From positions 1,612,001-1,676,000 of the forward strand of contig NZ_NBIM01000001.1 in assembly GCF_002242685.1 (NCBI RefSeq): a stretch of 64,000 nt of DNA. Reading direction: 5' to 3'. Made by a program: the position numbers and the translations under genes. Numbering within the stretch: the stretch's first letter is position 1; each line of letters begins with the position of its first letter. The stretch comes from Oceanimonas doudoroffii. Lineage in GTDB: Bacteria > Pseudomonadota > Gammaproteobacteria > Enterobacterales > Aeromonadaceae. Shown here in pieces: positions 1-9,186 of this stretch. The notes beneath the pieces are model-generated. The model was not told where the DNA came from, searched no databases, and saw only the letters and a list, made by a program, of their open reading frames with translations.

Positions 1-133
1 ATGTTTTCGCCTCTTCAATGGATCACGAAAATGGCGCCGGGCAGTTCTCAGCCGCCCGTCAAACCCCTATCATAACGCTGAAACATGGAACCGGCTTCCA
101 TTGAAGACTACTCAGACACAAGGATCCAGACAC

Positions 134-772
134 ATGGACACGGGCTACCGCATCGTTATTGCCGATGATCACCCCCTGTTTCGCAGCGCGCTGCACCAGG
201 CCGTCCGGCTGGCAGTCAGCGATGCCCAGCTGCAGGAAGTAGACAGTATCGACAGCCTGCTGCAGTTGCTGGAAGACTCCGACGAGGTAGATTTGTTGTT
301 GCTGGATCTGAAAATGCCCGGCGCCAGCGGTTTTTCCGGGCTGACCCGGCTGCGCGCCCTGTACCCGGCCCTGCCGGTGGTAGTGGTGTCCGCCAGCGAA
401 GACGCGGTGGTGGTGCAGCAGGCCATGCGCCTGGGCGCGGTGGGCTTTATTCCCAAGTCGGCGCCCATGCCCACCCTGGTGAGTGCGCTGAATACCGTGC
501 TCGAAGGCGACGGCTGGTTTCCCGAGGGCATCAGCCTGGAGGACGCCCCCGAGGACGACATGGCCGAGCGCCTGGCCAGCCTCACTCCCCAGCAGTTCAA
601 GGTGCTCACCATGCTGTCGGAAGGCAAGCTCAACAAGCAAATCGCCTACGAGCTGGAGGTGTCGGAAGCCACCATCAAGGCCCATGTCACCGCCATTTTC
701 CGCAAGCTGGACGTCAAAAACCGAACCCAGGCGGTCATCGCCCTGTCCCAGCTGACCGGCGGCGACTTCTGA
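134..772 (+). CDS. crbR: LuxR-type response regulator, CrbR-like
   Basis: Two-component response regulator of 212 residues. The N-terminal receiver domain (about 5-120) has the acidic pair D11/D12, phosphoacceptor D58 in LLLLDLKMPG and the conserved lysine in GFIPKSA. The C-terminal LuxR/GerE helix-turn-helix spans about 145-212. I chose ATG 134 because AGGA lies 10 bases upstream; an in-frame TTG at 101 is less likely. The convergent neighbour is a histidine kinase with an N-terminal solute-symporter domain, the architecture of CrbS. CrbS/CrbR of Vibrio and Pseudomonas control acetyl-CoA synthetase (acs) and acetate use, so that is the inferred role. No acs gene is visible in the window; it could lie just left of base 1. 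Confidence 0.85.
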   Translation: MDTGYRIVIADDHPLFRSALHQAVRLAVSDAQLQEVDSIDSLLQLLEDSDEVDLLLLDLKMPGASGFSGLTRLRALYPALPVVVVSASEDAVVVQQAMRLGAVGFIPKSAPMPTLVSALNTVLEGDGWFPEGISLEDAPEDDMAERLASLTPQQFKVLTMLSEGKLNKQIAYELEVSEATIKAHVTAIFRKLDVKNRTQAVIALSQLTGGDF

Positions 773-832
773 CATTAGGGACTAGTCCCTCTGTTCACGC
801 TTGCGTAATGGAATATTCGCCAGGGGTGAGCC

Positions 833-912
833 GTAGGTTGGCAATGAGCGCAGCGAATTCCAACAATCCGCCAGCGGCTTCGCGTTGTGGTTCGCTTCGC
901 TCATCACAACCA
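833..912. repeat. REP-like palindromic element, copy 1
   Basis: Imperfect inverted repeat lying between the convergent crbR and crbS stops. The left arm contains GTAGGTTG and ATGAGCGCAGCGAA; the right arm carries the matching complement (TTCGCTTCGCTCAT, CACAAC). A second, better conserved copy lies at 20751-20833. The dispersed copies, intergenic position and hairpin potential are typical of bacterial REP/BIME-type elements. It may also act as a transcript-end hairpin for one of the convergent genes. Confidence 0.7.
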
Positions 913-922
913 CTCATTCCTC

Positions 923-3900
923 TTATTCCCCTTTCACCAGATGCTGCAACAGTGCCCGCAGTTTCAGCGGCTTGACCGGCTTGCTCAGGTAACCGAGATC
1001 CAGCGGCTGCAATTGCTGCTGCAGCTCGGGCTGGCGGTCGGCGCTGATCACCACCGCCGGAATGCGTCCGAATTCCAGCCGTAACATGTTGATCACCGAC
1101 ACCCCGTTTTCCCCGTCGTCAAGGTGATAGTCCGACAGGATCACCGCCGGCACAAAGCCGTTGTGACACAACGCCCTGGCCTGATCTCCGCTGCCGGCCA
1201 GCCTCACCTCGCAGCCCCAGCGCGTCAGCAGGCTTTCCATGGCGGTGAGAATGTTCGCCTCGTTGTCCACACAAAGCACCCGCAGCCCGGCCAGCCGGTC
1301 ACCGCTTCTGGCCGGTATCGGGGCCGGCGCCAGATCATCGACGGCCTGGCTCGAGCGGGCCAGGGTCACGCCAAACACCGACCCCCGGCCTTCCTCGGAG
1401 CGCACACTCAACCGGTGCCCCAGCACCCCCGCCAGCCCCTGGGCAATGGCAAGGCCCAGGCCCAGTCCCTGCTGATGGCGCTGACCCGGCTCCAGCCGGG
1501 TGAACTCGTCAAAAATCACATCCAGCTTGTCGGCGGGAATGCCGGGGCCGTTGTCCCATACCTCGATGCGTACCTGCTCTCCGTCCCGGCGCAGGCCCAG
1601 CACGATATGGCCGCCGGGGCTGTAGCGCAGGGCATTGGTGAGAAAGTTCTGCAGAATGCGCCGCAACAGTCGGGGATCACTGTGCACCACGATGTCGCTG
1701 GCCACCACACTCAGGCGCGCGCCCTGCTGCTCGGCCAGCACACCGAACTCTGCCCTGAGGGTGCCGAACAGCTCAGCGATGGCGAAATTCCGGGGTTTGG
1801 CGGTGAGCTTGCCCGACTCCAGCCGGGACATGTCGAGCAAATCGGCGATCAGTTCCTCCGCCGCCGTCAGCGAGCGGTCGATGTGCCCGGCCAGACGACG
1901 GCTTTCATCATCGCCGGAAGTTTCCAGCCAGGACGAGGCAAACAGTTTGGCGGCGTTGAGGGGCTGCATCAGATCGTGGCTGACCGCCGCCAAAAAGCGG
2001 CTCTTGGACGCATTGGCGAGCTCCGCCTGGCGGTTAGCCGCCAGCAGTTGCTCGTTCACCGCCGACAGCTCCCGGGTACGCTCCGCCACCCGCTGCTCCA
2101 GCATGACGTTGGCGTCCTTCAGTACCTGCTCGGCCTGACGAAAGGTGGTGATGTCGCTGAAGGTCATCACAAAGCCGCCGCCGGGCATGGGGTTGCCCTG
2201 CATTTCGATCACTCGGCCGTCGGGCCGAATGCGGGACGACACATGACGGCTGCCCGCCTTCATGTATTCCACCCGTCGGCTAACGTGTTGCTCCACCTCA
2301 CCGGGGCCGCACAGCCCCTTTTCGGCGTTATGGCGAATGATGTCGGCAATGGGCCGCCCCACCCGCACCAGTCCGGCCGGATACTGAAACAGCTCCAGAT
2401 ATCGGCGGTTCCAGGCCACCAACCGCAGCTCCTTGTCCACCACCGAAATGCCCTGGCCGATGTGCTCGATGGCCCCCTGCAACAGGCCTCGGTTAAAACG
2501 GAACACATCTCCGGCCTCATCCACTATGGTGGCCAGCTCTTCCAGCTCCATGGAGCGCCCCTGCAGGGCCGAGGCCAGCACCAGCCGGGCCGAGGAGGTG
2601 CCGAACACCCCCGCCAGCACGCGCTCGGTGTGGCGAATGAGGCTGGCCGGTGCCTGCATGCTGCCTTCCAGGGTGCCCTGCTCACCGGCGTAACGGGCAA
2701 AGGCGCGCCGCACCCTGGGCTCGCCCACGAAGCGTGCCGCCAGCTGCTCCAGATCCCGCACCGTGACCTTGGCCCGGTACACGTCGCCGTCGTCCTTGTG
2801 CTGCCGGCCCACAAAGGCGGCGGCCTGAAAACGTTCGCTCACCGAGGGCACCGACAGCCAGGAGCCCAGCAGGTAACCGGCCAGGTTGCACAACAGGCTG
2901 AGCAATATGCCCCAGGTCACCGGGCTCATCTCGGCCAGCCAGCCCAACGCCGGCGGGGTCAGCAGCCAGAGCACCACGTTGGTGCTGGCATCGCCGGCAA
3001 AGAGTCCGGTTTCCGCCATCAGGTTGAGCAGCCACATCAGCATGCCCAGGCTCAGGCCCCAGTAGGCGCCGCGCCGGTTGCCGCCACGCCACAGCAGCCC
3101 CAGCACCAGGGCCGGGGCAAACTGGGCAATGGCGGCAAAGCTGAGGTAGCCGATGCGCGCCAGGCTGCTGATGTCGCCCAGCCACAGAAACACCAGCCAG
3201 GCGGTGGCCATGATCACCATGATGGCGGTGCGGCGCACGTTGAGCAGCAACTGGGCCACGTCTTCAAAGCCGGCCCCCTGCAGCTGGCGGCGGCGCAATA
3301 TCATCGGCAGCACCAAATCGTTACTGATCATGATGGCCAGGGCGATGGTGGAAATGATCATCATGCCGGTGGCCGCCGAGGCGCCGCCGATAAAGGCCAG
3401 CATGGCGAGGTTGGGATGCCCCAGATTCAGCGGAAGGCTGATCACATAGGTATCGGGCGAGGTGCCCGCCGACAGCCACTGCTGGCCCGCCAGCGCCAGG
3501 GGCAGCACCAGCAACCCGAACAGCAGCAGGTACACCGGAAAGATACGCCGGGCCCAGCGCAGATCCGCCGGCCCGTGGTGCTCCACCACCGCCACGTGAA
3601 ACTGGCGCGGCAGGCAGATAACGGCACTCATCGACAGCAGGGTATACACGCCGATGTCGAGCAGGTGACCGCCGCTGACCACGCTCAGCGAGGCGATAAA
3701 GTCCTCGGTGATCATCACCCGCTGCTGGTTGGGAAAGGCCAGTACCAGCCAGAGCGCAAAGCCCCCCACCACGATAAAGGCAATCAGCTTGACCACCGAC
3801 TCGGCGGCAATGGCCACAATCACGCCGCGCTGATGCTCGGTGGCATCGATATGACGGGTGCCGAACAGCAGAATAAACAGGGTAAACAGCAGGGTTACCA

Positions 3901-4390
3901 TCAGCGCCACTTCGCCCGCATCCCGGCCGGCGCCGGCCACCACCTCCGGTGCCATAAGGTTCAGCCCCATCACGATGGCCTTGAGCTGCAGCGCGATATA
4001 GGGCAGTACGCCCACGATGGCAATCAGGGTGATAAACACCGCCAGCCGCTGGGATTTGCCGTAACGGGCGGCGATAAAATCGGCGATGGAGGTAATGTGT
4101 TCACGCTTGGCCACCTCGATCAGCCGGGCCACAAAGCGCCCGCCCAGGGTGAACATCAGAATGGGGCCGAGGTAGATGGTAAAAAAGGTCCAGCCGTCGG
4201 TGCTGGCCTGACCCACGGTGCCGAAAAAGCTCCAGGAGGTGCAATACACCGCCAGTGACAGGCTATAGAGCAGGGGGCGCAGCCGGCGCACATGGCCGCC
4301 CATGCGCGGTCGGTCGCCCAGCCAGGCCAGCAGAAACAGCATGCCCAGATAGGCCAGGGAAATATTGATGACGGTCCAGCCCTGCATCAT
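923..4390 (-). CDS. crbS: Hybrid sensor kinase with SLC5/Na+-solute symporter domain (CrbS-like)
   Basis: Protein of 1155 residues. Residues 1 to about 500 are a multi-membrane-span sodium:solute symporter (PutP/SLC5) domain. A linker, a PAS domain with HNAEKGLCGPGE (about 630-750) and a short coiled coil follow. The HisKA domain has its phospho-His in FLAAVSHDLMQPLN, the ATPase domain has DNGPGIP and GLGLGLAI, and a C-terminal receiver has its Asp in VILSDYHLDDGENG. This layout matches CrbS, the acetate-responsive kinase; CbrA shares the symporter domain, but the LuxR partner next door favours CrbS. Its start overlaps the stop of the upstream MFS gene (ATGATGA), suggesting co-transcription. 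The symporter part may sense or move a small solute; the ligand is inferred, not seen. Confidence 0.85.
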   Translation of the reverse strand: MMQGWTVINISLAYLGMLFLLAWLGDRPRMGGHVRRLRPLLYSLSLAVYCTSWSFFGTVGQASTDGWTFFTIYLGPILMFTLGGRFVARLIEVAKREHITSIADFIAARYGKSQRLAVFITLIAIVGVLPYIALQLKAIVMGLNLMAPEVVAGAGRDAGEVALMVTLLFTLFILLFGTRHIDATEHQRGVIVAIAAESVVKLIAFIVVGGFALWLVLAFPNQQRVMITEDFIASLSVVSGGHLLDIGVYTLLSMSAVICLPRQFHVAVVEHHGPADLRWARRIFPVYLLLFGLLVLPLALAGQQWLSAGTSPDTYVISLPLNLGHPNLAMLAFIGGASAATGMMIISTIALAIMISNDLVLPMILRRRQLQGAGFEDVAQLLLNVRRTAIMVIMATAWLVFLWLGDISSLARIGYLSFAAIAQFAPALVLGLLWRGGNRRGAYWGLSLGMLMWLLNLMAETGLFAGDASTNVVLWLLTPPALGWLAEMSPVTWGILLSLLCNLAGYLLGSWLSVPSVSERFQAAAFVGRQHKDDGDVYRAKVTVRDLEQLAARFVGEPRVRRAFARYAGEQGTLEGSMQAPASLIRHTERVLAGVFGTSSARLVLASALQGRSMELEELATIVDEAGDVFRFNRGLLQGAIEHIGQGISVVDKELRLVAWNRRYLELFQYPAGLVRVGRPIADIIRHNAEKGLCGPGEVEQHVSRRVEYMKAGSRHVSSRIRPDGRVIEMQGNPMPGGGFVMTFSDITTFRQAEQVLKDANVMLEQRVAERTRELSAVNEQLLAANRQAELANASKSRFLAAVSHDLMQPLNAAKLFASSWLETSGDDESRRLAGHIDRSLTAAEELIADLLDMSRLESGKLTAKPRNFAIAELFGTLRAEFGVLAEQQGARLSVVASDIVVHSDPRLLRRILQNFLTNALRYSPGGHIVLGLRRDGEQVRIEVWDNGPGIPADKLDVIFDEFTRLEPGQRHQQGLGLGLAIAQGLAGVLGHRLSVRSEEGRGSVFGVTLARSSQAVDDLAPAPIPARSGDRLAGLRVLCVDNEANILTAMESLLTRWGCEVRLAGSGDQARALCHNGFVPAVILSDYHLDDGENGVSVINMLRLEFGRIPAVVISADRQPELQQQLQPLDLGYLSKPVKPLKLRALLQHLVKGE

Positions 4391-5532
4391 GATTGCGCTT
4401 GCTCCTTGTTCAGGGGACCGGTCAGCAGCCAGGCCACCGGCAGCACCGCCGCCGCCATCAGCCAGTAGGTATGCCCGCCCAGGCTCGGGTAAAGCAGTCC
4501 CGACAGCATCAGCAGCAGCCCCGGAGCCAGGCCGCTGGACACCGCCGCATACAATGCCTGGGCACCAAACGCCGCTTCGCCCGCCAGCTCCCCGCTGATA
4601 AAGCGCACCGCCCCCAGGTGGGTGAAGCCAAAACTACCCGCATGCAGCACCTGAGCCAACACCAGCCAGAAGGGATCCGTGGTGGCGCCCAGCAGCAGCC
4701 AACGGCACAGGGCGCAGATCATGCCCGCCATCAGCAGGCCGCTGGCCGACCAGTGTCCCAGCCAGCGTTTATAAAACATAAACACCAGAATCTCCGCCAG
4801 TACCCCCAGCCCCCACAGATAGCCGATGATGCTGGAGTTGTAGCCCTGCTGCTGCCAGTGCAGGGCGCTGAAGCCGTAATAAAAGGCGTGGCTGCCCTGC
4901 AGCAGTGAGGTCACCAGCAAAAACCGGCCCACACCGGGGCGCTTCAGCACCTGCAACAGCGAAGCGGCCCGGCGGCCGGTAGCGGGCTCTTGCGGCGCCG
5001 GCGAGATCGGCGCAAAGGACAACAACGACAGCAGCGCCAGCGACAGCACCATGCCGTGCAATATCCACTGGCTGCCAAAATGGTCATTGAGCATACCCAC
5101 TACCAGGTTGGCGCCGATAAAGGCCACCGAGCCCCACAGCCGGGCCCGGCCGTAATCCAGCTGCACCTGCACAATATACCGGCAGGCCATGGCCTCTCCC
5201 GCCGGGATCAGCGAGGAATAAATCAGGTTGGCCAGCAGGGTCAGCACCAGCAGGGCAACGCTCGACTGCCAGCCGTAAAAGGCGGTGAACACCAGCAGGC
5301 TGGCCAGGGCCAGGCCGCGAATGGCGGGCACTAGATGAGTGGCGGTACGAATGCAGCTCATCACCCCCAGGTTGCCCAGGCAACGCACCGCCATGCCCAG
5401 GCCCAGCAACAGGCCAATAAAACCGGCACTGGCCCCGGCGCCTTGCAGCCACAGGGCCCAGTAGGGAAGAAAAGTGCCAAAACTGAAAAAGTACAGGCCA
5501 AAAAACAGAGAAAGCCAGTTGGCAGGCGTCAT
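4387..5532 (-). CDS. MFS transporter, HcaT / 3-phenylpropionate-permease family
   Basis: About 381 residues with about 12 predicted membrane helices. The sequence from MTPANWLSLFFGLYFFSFG onward resembles the PPP family (HcaT, YcaD-like) of inner-membrane MFS carriers. The open frame continues upstream, but the extra residues look non-coding (RRAARSNGW and similar), so I take ATG 5532, which gives the usual family length. The start has only a weak ribosome site. The stop overlaps the start of crbS, suggesting one transcript. Family members are proposed to carry aromatic acids or nucleoside-like solutes; the substrate here is unknown. It is divergent from the chaN-like gene across an 85-base intergenic region. 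Confidence 0.75.
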   Translation of the reverse strand: MTPANWLSLFFGLYFFSFGTFLPYWALWLQGAGASAGFIGLLLGLGMAVRCLGNLGVMSCIRTATHLVPAIRGLALASLLVFTAFYGWQSSVALLVLTLLANLIYSSLIPAGEAMACRYIVQVQLDYGRARLWGSVAFIGANLVVGMLNDHFGSQWILHGMVLSLALLSLLSFAPISPAPQEPATGRRAASLLQVLKRPGVGRFLLVTSLLQGSHAFYYGFSALHWQQQGYNSSIIGYLWGLGVLAEILVFMFYKRWLGHWSASGLLMAGMICALCRWLLLGATTDPFWLVLAQVLHAGSFGFTHLGAVRFISGELAGEAAFGAQALYAAVSSGLAPGLLLMLSGLLYPSLGGHTYWLMAAAVLPVAWLLTGPLNKEQAQS

Positions 5533-5617
5533 TCCGGTTACGGTTTGAGGATGATGAAAGCTATGATAACCCCTTGATGACAAATTGCCGTAACCCATTG
5601 CCTCAAAAGGTGACTCA

Positions 5618-6517
5618 ATGCGCGCACTGACCATCCTGCTACTTATACTGCTGGCCGGCTGCCAGGTCCAGGCCGAGCCGCCCGCCACCCTGTATGACTT
5701 CACCCTGTACGACGCCGACGACGAGCGCCAGCCGTTGGAGCGGGCCGCCCGACGGCTGGCCAGTGCCGATGTGATCATGGTGGGGGAGCTGCACGGCCAT
5801 GCCGGCGTGCATCATTTTCAGGCCGAGTTGCTGGCTGCCCTGCTGGCTCAGCCTCGTCCGCTTGCCCTGGCCATGGAGCAGTTCAGCCGCAACAAGCAGG
5901 CCGAGGTCAACGCCTATCTGGCAGGAGAGCGGGGCGAAGACGCCTTTATCAAGCGGGCCGACGCCTGGCCCCATTACCGCAGCGATTATCGTCCTCTGAT
6001 AGAGCTGGCCAAAGCCGCCGGCATTGAGGTGATTGCCGCCAACGCTCCCCGCCACATCGTACGCTGCGTGGGCAGCCGGGGGCCGGATTATCTGGCCCGT
6101 TTGCCCGCCGGCGAACGCCGCTGGGTGGCCGACCGGCTCACGTTGAATGACGATGCCTACAAGGCCCGCTTTATGGCCAGCCGCTTTCACGGCCCCCCTC
6201 CCACGGAAAACCAGTTTGCCGCCCAGACCAGCTGGGATGACACCATGGCCGAAAGCATTACCAACTACCTTGAGCGACAGCCCGGCCACACAGTCATGCT
6301 CACCGTGGGTCGCTTTCACATCGCCGATGCCCTGGGCACCGCCCAGCGTTTGGCCCTGCGCAACCCCGGGCTCAAAATCGTGCTGATCTACCCGGTGCTG
6401 CCCGGTGAAAGCCCGCCACCGGCGCCCCTCTGGCGGCTTGAGGTGCAGGCGCTGCCCGATGCCCGCCTGCCCGACGAGCCCCTGCCCGCCGTGGTGATCA
6501 GCGAACCGGACTGCTGA
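5618..6517 (+). CDS. ChaN-family haem/iron-regulated lipoprotein
   Basis: Protein of 299 residues with a lipoprotein signal (MRALTILLLILLAGC; lipobox LLAGC, lipidation at Cys15). The mature domain has the ChaN/DUF399 signature: VIMVGELHGHAGVHHFQ near residue 55, then AMEQFSRN, and MLTVGRFHIADALG near the end. Campylobacter ChaN binds a pair of haem groups, and family members are often iron-regulated. A haem or iron role would suit this organism, which has a full haem-uptake locus 6 kb downstream, but no operon link exists. The start ATG is preceded by AAAAGG. The catalytic role of the family is not settled. Confidence 0.8.
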   Translation: MRALTILLLILLAGCQVQAEPPATLYDFTLYDADDERQPLERAARRLASADVIMVGELHGHAGVHHFQAELLAALLAQPRPLALAMEQFSRNKQAEVNAYLAGERGEDAFIKRADAWPHYRSDYRPLIELAKAAGIEVIAANAPRHIVRCVGSRGPDYLARLPAGERRWVADRLTLNDDAYKARFMASRFHGPPPTENQFAAQTSWDDTMAESITNYLERQPGHTVMLTVGRFHIADALGTAQRLALRNPGLKIVLIYPVLPGESPPPAPLWRLEVQALPDARLPDEPLPAVVISEPDC

Positions 6518-6582
6518 CCCCTTTCGCTATACCTTGCTTTCAGGCACAGTAAGCCCTTCTCACCAACCGCGACGAAAATCAC

Positions 6583-6915
6583 ATGAACGCATATCTGCTG
6601 CTGGCCCTGGCCATTGTCGCCGAAGTGGTGGCCACCACGGCGCTCAAGGCATCTGCCGGTTTTACTCGGCTTGGTCCGTCACTGACGGTGGTGGCCGGCT
6701 ATGGCCTCGCCTTCTGGCTGCTGGGCCTGGTGGTAAAAACCATGCCGGTGGGCGTGGCCTATGCCATCTGGTCCGGTGCCGGCATCGTGCTGGTGACCCT
6801 GCTGGCGGTGCTGTTTTACCGCCAGATTCCGGACTTTCCGGCCATGCTCGGCATGGGCCTGATCATTGCCGGAGTGGCGGTGATCCAACTCTGGTCCAAC
6901 AGTGGCGGGCACTGA
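6583..6915 (+). CDS. SMR multidrug efflux protein, EmrE-type
   Basis: Protein of 110 residues with four membrane helices, the standard SMR length. The essential proton/drug-coupling glutamate is E14 (LAIVAEVVATT). GFTRL, AYAIWSGAGIV and the final helix match EmrE closely. Expected function: proton-coupled export of quaternary ammonium and cationic dyes as a dual-topology dimer. The stop is one base before the ATG of the glycerophosphodiesterase gene, so the two are probably translated from one message. EmrE and SugE subgroups are hard to separate, but the loop-1 GFTRLGPS and the WSG motif favour EmrE. Confidence 0.88.
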   Translation: MNAYLLLALAIVAEVVATTALKASAGFTRLGPSLTVVAGYGLAFWLLGLVVKTMPVGVAYAIWSGAGIVLVTLLAVLFYRQIPDFPAMLGMGLIIAGVAVIQLWSNSGGH

Positions 6916-6916
6916 G

Positions 6917-7636
6917 ATGATCATTTGCGGACATCGCGGCGTCGCCGCCCTGGCACCGGAAAATACGCTGGCCGGCCTGCGCGCCGCACATGCACTCGGG
7001 CTTGAATGGGTGGAAATCGACGTGCAGCTCAGCCGCGATGATGAGGTGGTGGTGATCCACGATGACACCGTCAACCGCTGCAGCAATGGCCGGGGCAAAG
7101 TGCGCCAGCTGGAATGGCCCGAGCTCGTCCGGCTGGATGCCGGCGGCTGGTTTGGTGCCGAATTTGCCGGCGAGCCCCTTCCCCGGCTGGCGGATTACCT
7201 CGAACAGGCCCAAGCCTTTGGTATTCGGGTCAACATCGAACTGAAAATTCATCCCGGTGACGATGCCGCCCGGCTGTGCCGGCGAGTCAGCGAGGTGGTC
7301 ACCCGGCTTTCCTCGCCCCAGGATGCCCTGCTGTTTTCCAGCTTTGACCCCGCCTGCCTGGCTCACCTGCGGCAACTGGCCCCGAGCATTGCCCGCGGCC
7401 TGCTGGTGGAGCACCTGCCCGCCGACTGGCACGCACAGTTGCTCAGACTCGACTGCATCGCCCTGCACTGCAATCATCACAACCTGACGCCGGCTCAGGC
7501 CAACGCGGTCAAGGCCGCCGGATTTTTACTGCACTGCTACACCGTCAACGATCCCGCCCGCATGCACACGCTCGAGGCCTGGGGAGTGGACATGATCTTT
7601 ACCGACGACCCAAAGGAGTATCGGCCCACGGCCTAG
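6917..7636 (+). CDS. ugpQ: Glycerophosphodiester phosphodiesterase (UgpQ-like)
   Basis: About 239 residues from ATG 6917; a GTG at 6902 is in frame but lies inside the upstream gene. GDPD motifs are present: [16 protein letters not shown] near the N-terminus (catalytic His in GHRG), [25 protein letters not shown] (metal-binding E, D and catalytic His) and VNIELKIH. There is no signal peptide, so it is cytosolic, like UgpQ. It hydrolyses glycerophosphodiesters to glycerol-3-phosphate and an alcohol. No ugpBAEC transporter is nearby; the tight pairing with the SMR gene is probably incidental. Confidence 0.88.
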   Translation: MIICGHRGVAALAPENTLAGLRAAHALGLEWVEIDVQLSRDDEVVVIHDDTVNRCSNGRGKVRQLEWPELVRLDAGGWFGAEFAGEPLPRLADYLEQAQAFGIRVNIELKIHPGDDAARLCRRVSEVVTRLSSPQDALLFSSFDPACLAHLRQLAPSIARGLLVEHLPADWHAQLLRLDCIALHCNHHNLTPAQANAVKAAGFLLHCYTVNDPARMHTLEAWGVDMIFTDDPKEYRPTA

Positions 7637-7737
7637 CGCCTTTTTATGGCTTTTGGCGCTTTTCTGTTATCATGCCGCCACTTTGCCCACCGGCAATCCC
7701 TCAATCGTCCGCCAGGACCTTGTTAGTTCGGAGTCTC

Positions 7738-9108
7738 ATGTCATTTGCTTCCCTCGGCCTGAACGAAAACCTCGTTCAAGCCATTAACGAATGTGGCTAC
7801 ACGCAGCCGACCCCCATTCAGCAACAGGCCATTCCGCTGGTTCTGAAGGGCGGCGATCTGCTCGCCGGCGCCCAGACCGGCACCGGCAAGACCGCCGGCT
7901 TTGGCCTGCCCATGCTGCAGCGCCTGAGCGAAACCCAGGCCCGTCCCCTGGCCAACGGCCGGGCGCCGGTGCGCGCCCTGGTGCTCACTCCCACCCGTGA
8001 GCTGGCCGCCCAGGTAGAAGAAAACCTGCGCGCCTATGCCAAGCACACCAAGCTACGCACCCTGGTGATGTTTGGCGGGGTCAGCATCAACCCGCAAATG
8101 AAGGCCTTGGGCCGCAAGGTTGACGTGGTGGTGGCCACCCCGGGACGGCTGCTGGATCATGTGTCCCAACGCTCCATCGATCTGTCGCGCATTGAAATGC
8201 TGGTGCTGGACGAAGCCGACCGCATGCTCGACATGGGCTTTATTCGCGACATTCGCCGAGTGCTGGCACTGCTGCCGAAACAACGGCAGAACCTGCTGTT
8301 TTCCGCCACCTTCTCCGACGAGATCAAGGCGCTGGCGGAAGATCTGCTGCACAAGCCCGAGCACATTGAAGTGGCCCGCCGTAACGCCACCGCCGAGACC
8401 ATTTCCCAGCGCTTTTTCGAGGTGGACAAGGGCCGCAAGCGCGCCCTGCTCAGCTACCATATCGGCCATCACAACTGGCGCCAGGTACTGGTGTTTACCC
8501 GCACCAAGCACGGTGCCAACCGCCTGGCCGAACAACTGGGCAAGGACGGCCTGCCGGCCATGGCCATTCACGGCAACAAGAGTCAGGGTGCCCGCACCAA
8601 GGCCCTGAGCGAGTTCAAGAACGGCGGCATTCGCGTACTGGTGGCCACCGATATCGCCGCCCGCGGCATCGACATCAGCGAGCTGCCCCACGTGGTCAAC
8701 TATGAGCTGCCCCATGTGGCGGAAGACTATGTGCACCGCATTGGCCGTACCGGCCGAGCCGGCAGCAACGGCGAAGCACTGTCACTGGTGAGCGCCGACG
8801 AAAAGCCGCTGCTGAAGGCCATTGAAAAGCTGATCAAGCAGAGCGCCGATCTCGAACAGGTAGCCGGCTTTGAGCCCGATCCCAATGCCCCCAAGGAAGC
8901 CCCCGAGCCGGCTCGGGGCAACCGTGGCCGCAATGGTGGCGGCCAGCGCAATGGTGGTAACGGTGGCCAACGCAATGGCCAACGTGCCGGTGGCAACCGC
9001 AGCGGCGGCAACGCTCAGCGCTCCGGCAACCGCAGCGGCAATGGCGACGGTCAACGCACCGGCGCCCCCCGTCGCCGCTCACGCCCTCAGGCCGAGCACA
9101 GCAGCTGA
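7738..9108 (+). CDS. rhlE: DEAD-box ATP-dependent RNA helicase RhlE
   Basis: About 456 residues from ATG 7738, where [12 protein letters not shown] aligns with RhlE. Motifs in order: Q-motif ([14 protein letters not shown]), I (AQTGTGKT), Ia (PTRELA), II (DEAD), III (SAT), IV ([12 protein letters not shown]), V ([10 protein letters not shown]) and VI ([10 protein letters not shown]). The last 70 or so residues are a low-complexity tail rich in Arg, Gly, Asn and Gln (repeated RNGG/NGGQ), typical of the RNA-binding, phase-separating tails of RhlE-type helicases. Roles in ribosome assembly and mRNA decay are known for the family. A strong hairpin terminator follows. Confidence 0.93.
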   Translation: MSFASLGLNENLVQAINECGYTQPTPIQQQAIPLVLKGGDLLAGAQTGTGKTAGFGLPMLQRLSETQARPLANGRAPVRALVLTPTRELAAQVEENLRAYAKHTKLRTLVMFGGVSINPQMKALGRKVDVVVATPGRLLDHVSQRSIDLSRIEMLVLDEADRMLDMGFIRDIRRVLALLPKQRQNLLFSATFSDEIKALAEDLLHKPEHIEVARRNATAETISQRFFEVDKGRKRALLSYHIGHHNWRQVLVFTRTKHGANRLAEQLGKDGLPAMAIHGNKSQGARTKALSEFKNGGIRVLVATDIAARGIDISELPHVVNYELPHVAEDYVHRIGRTGRAGSNGEALSLVSADEKPLLKAIEKLIKQSADLEQVAGFEPDPNAPKEAPEPARGNRGRNGGGQRNGGNGGQRNGQRAGGNRSGGNAQRSGNRSGNGDGQRTGAPRRRSRPQAEHSS

Positions 9109-9113
9109 CAGCA

Positions 9114-9139
9114 AAACCCCGGGCCAGGACCCGGGGTTT
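9114..9139. terminator. Bidirectional terminator after rhlE
   Basis: Perfect 10-base stem AAACCCCGGG / CCCGGGGTTT with a 6-base loop, A-rich on the left and T-rich on the right. It sits between the convergent rhlE and benE-family genes and can serve both. Confidence 0.85.
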
Positions 9140-9186
9140 CTATTTCTCTTGCGCACCCTCTTTCCCGGCTAGCATCCAGTCTGCCG

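Noticed and set aside
1..75. Short frame from ATG at base 1
   Set aside because: 24 codons only, no ribosome site visible and no known protein; could be chance at the window edge.
833..912. Repeat considered as CRISPR-like
   Set aside because: Single inverted element without regularly spaced repeats or cas genes.
1124..4258. 1044-residue open frame antisense to crbS
   Set aside because: High GC leaves long stop-free shadows. It is rich in His, Gln and Gly, has no recognisable domain, and the opposite strand encodes a complete hybrid kinase.
8910..9090. Asn/Gly/Arg repeat region considered as a separate gene on the other strand
   Set aside because: It is the low-complexity tail of RhlE; opposite-strand frames are shadows.
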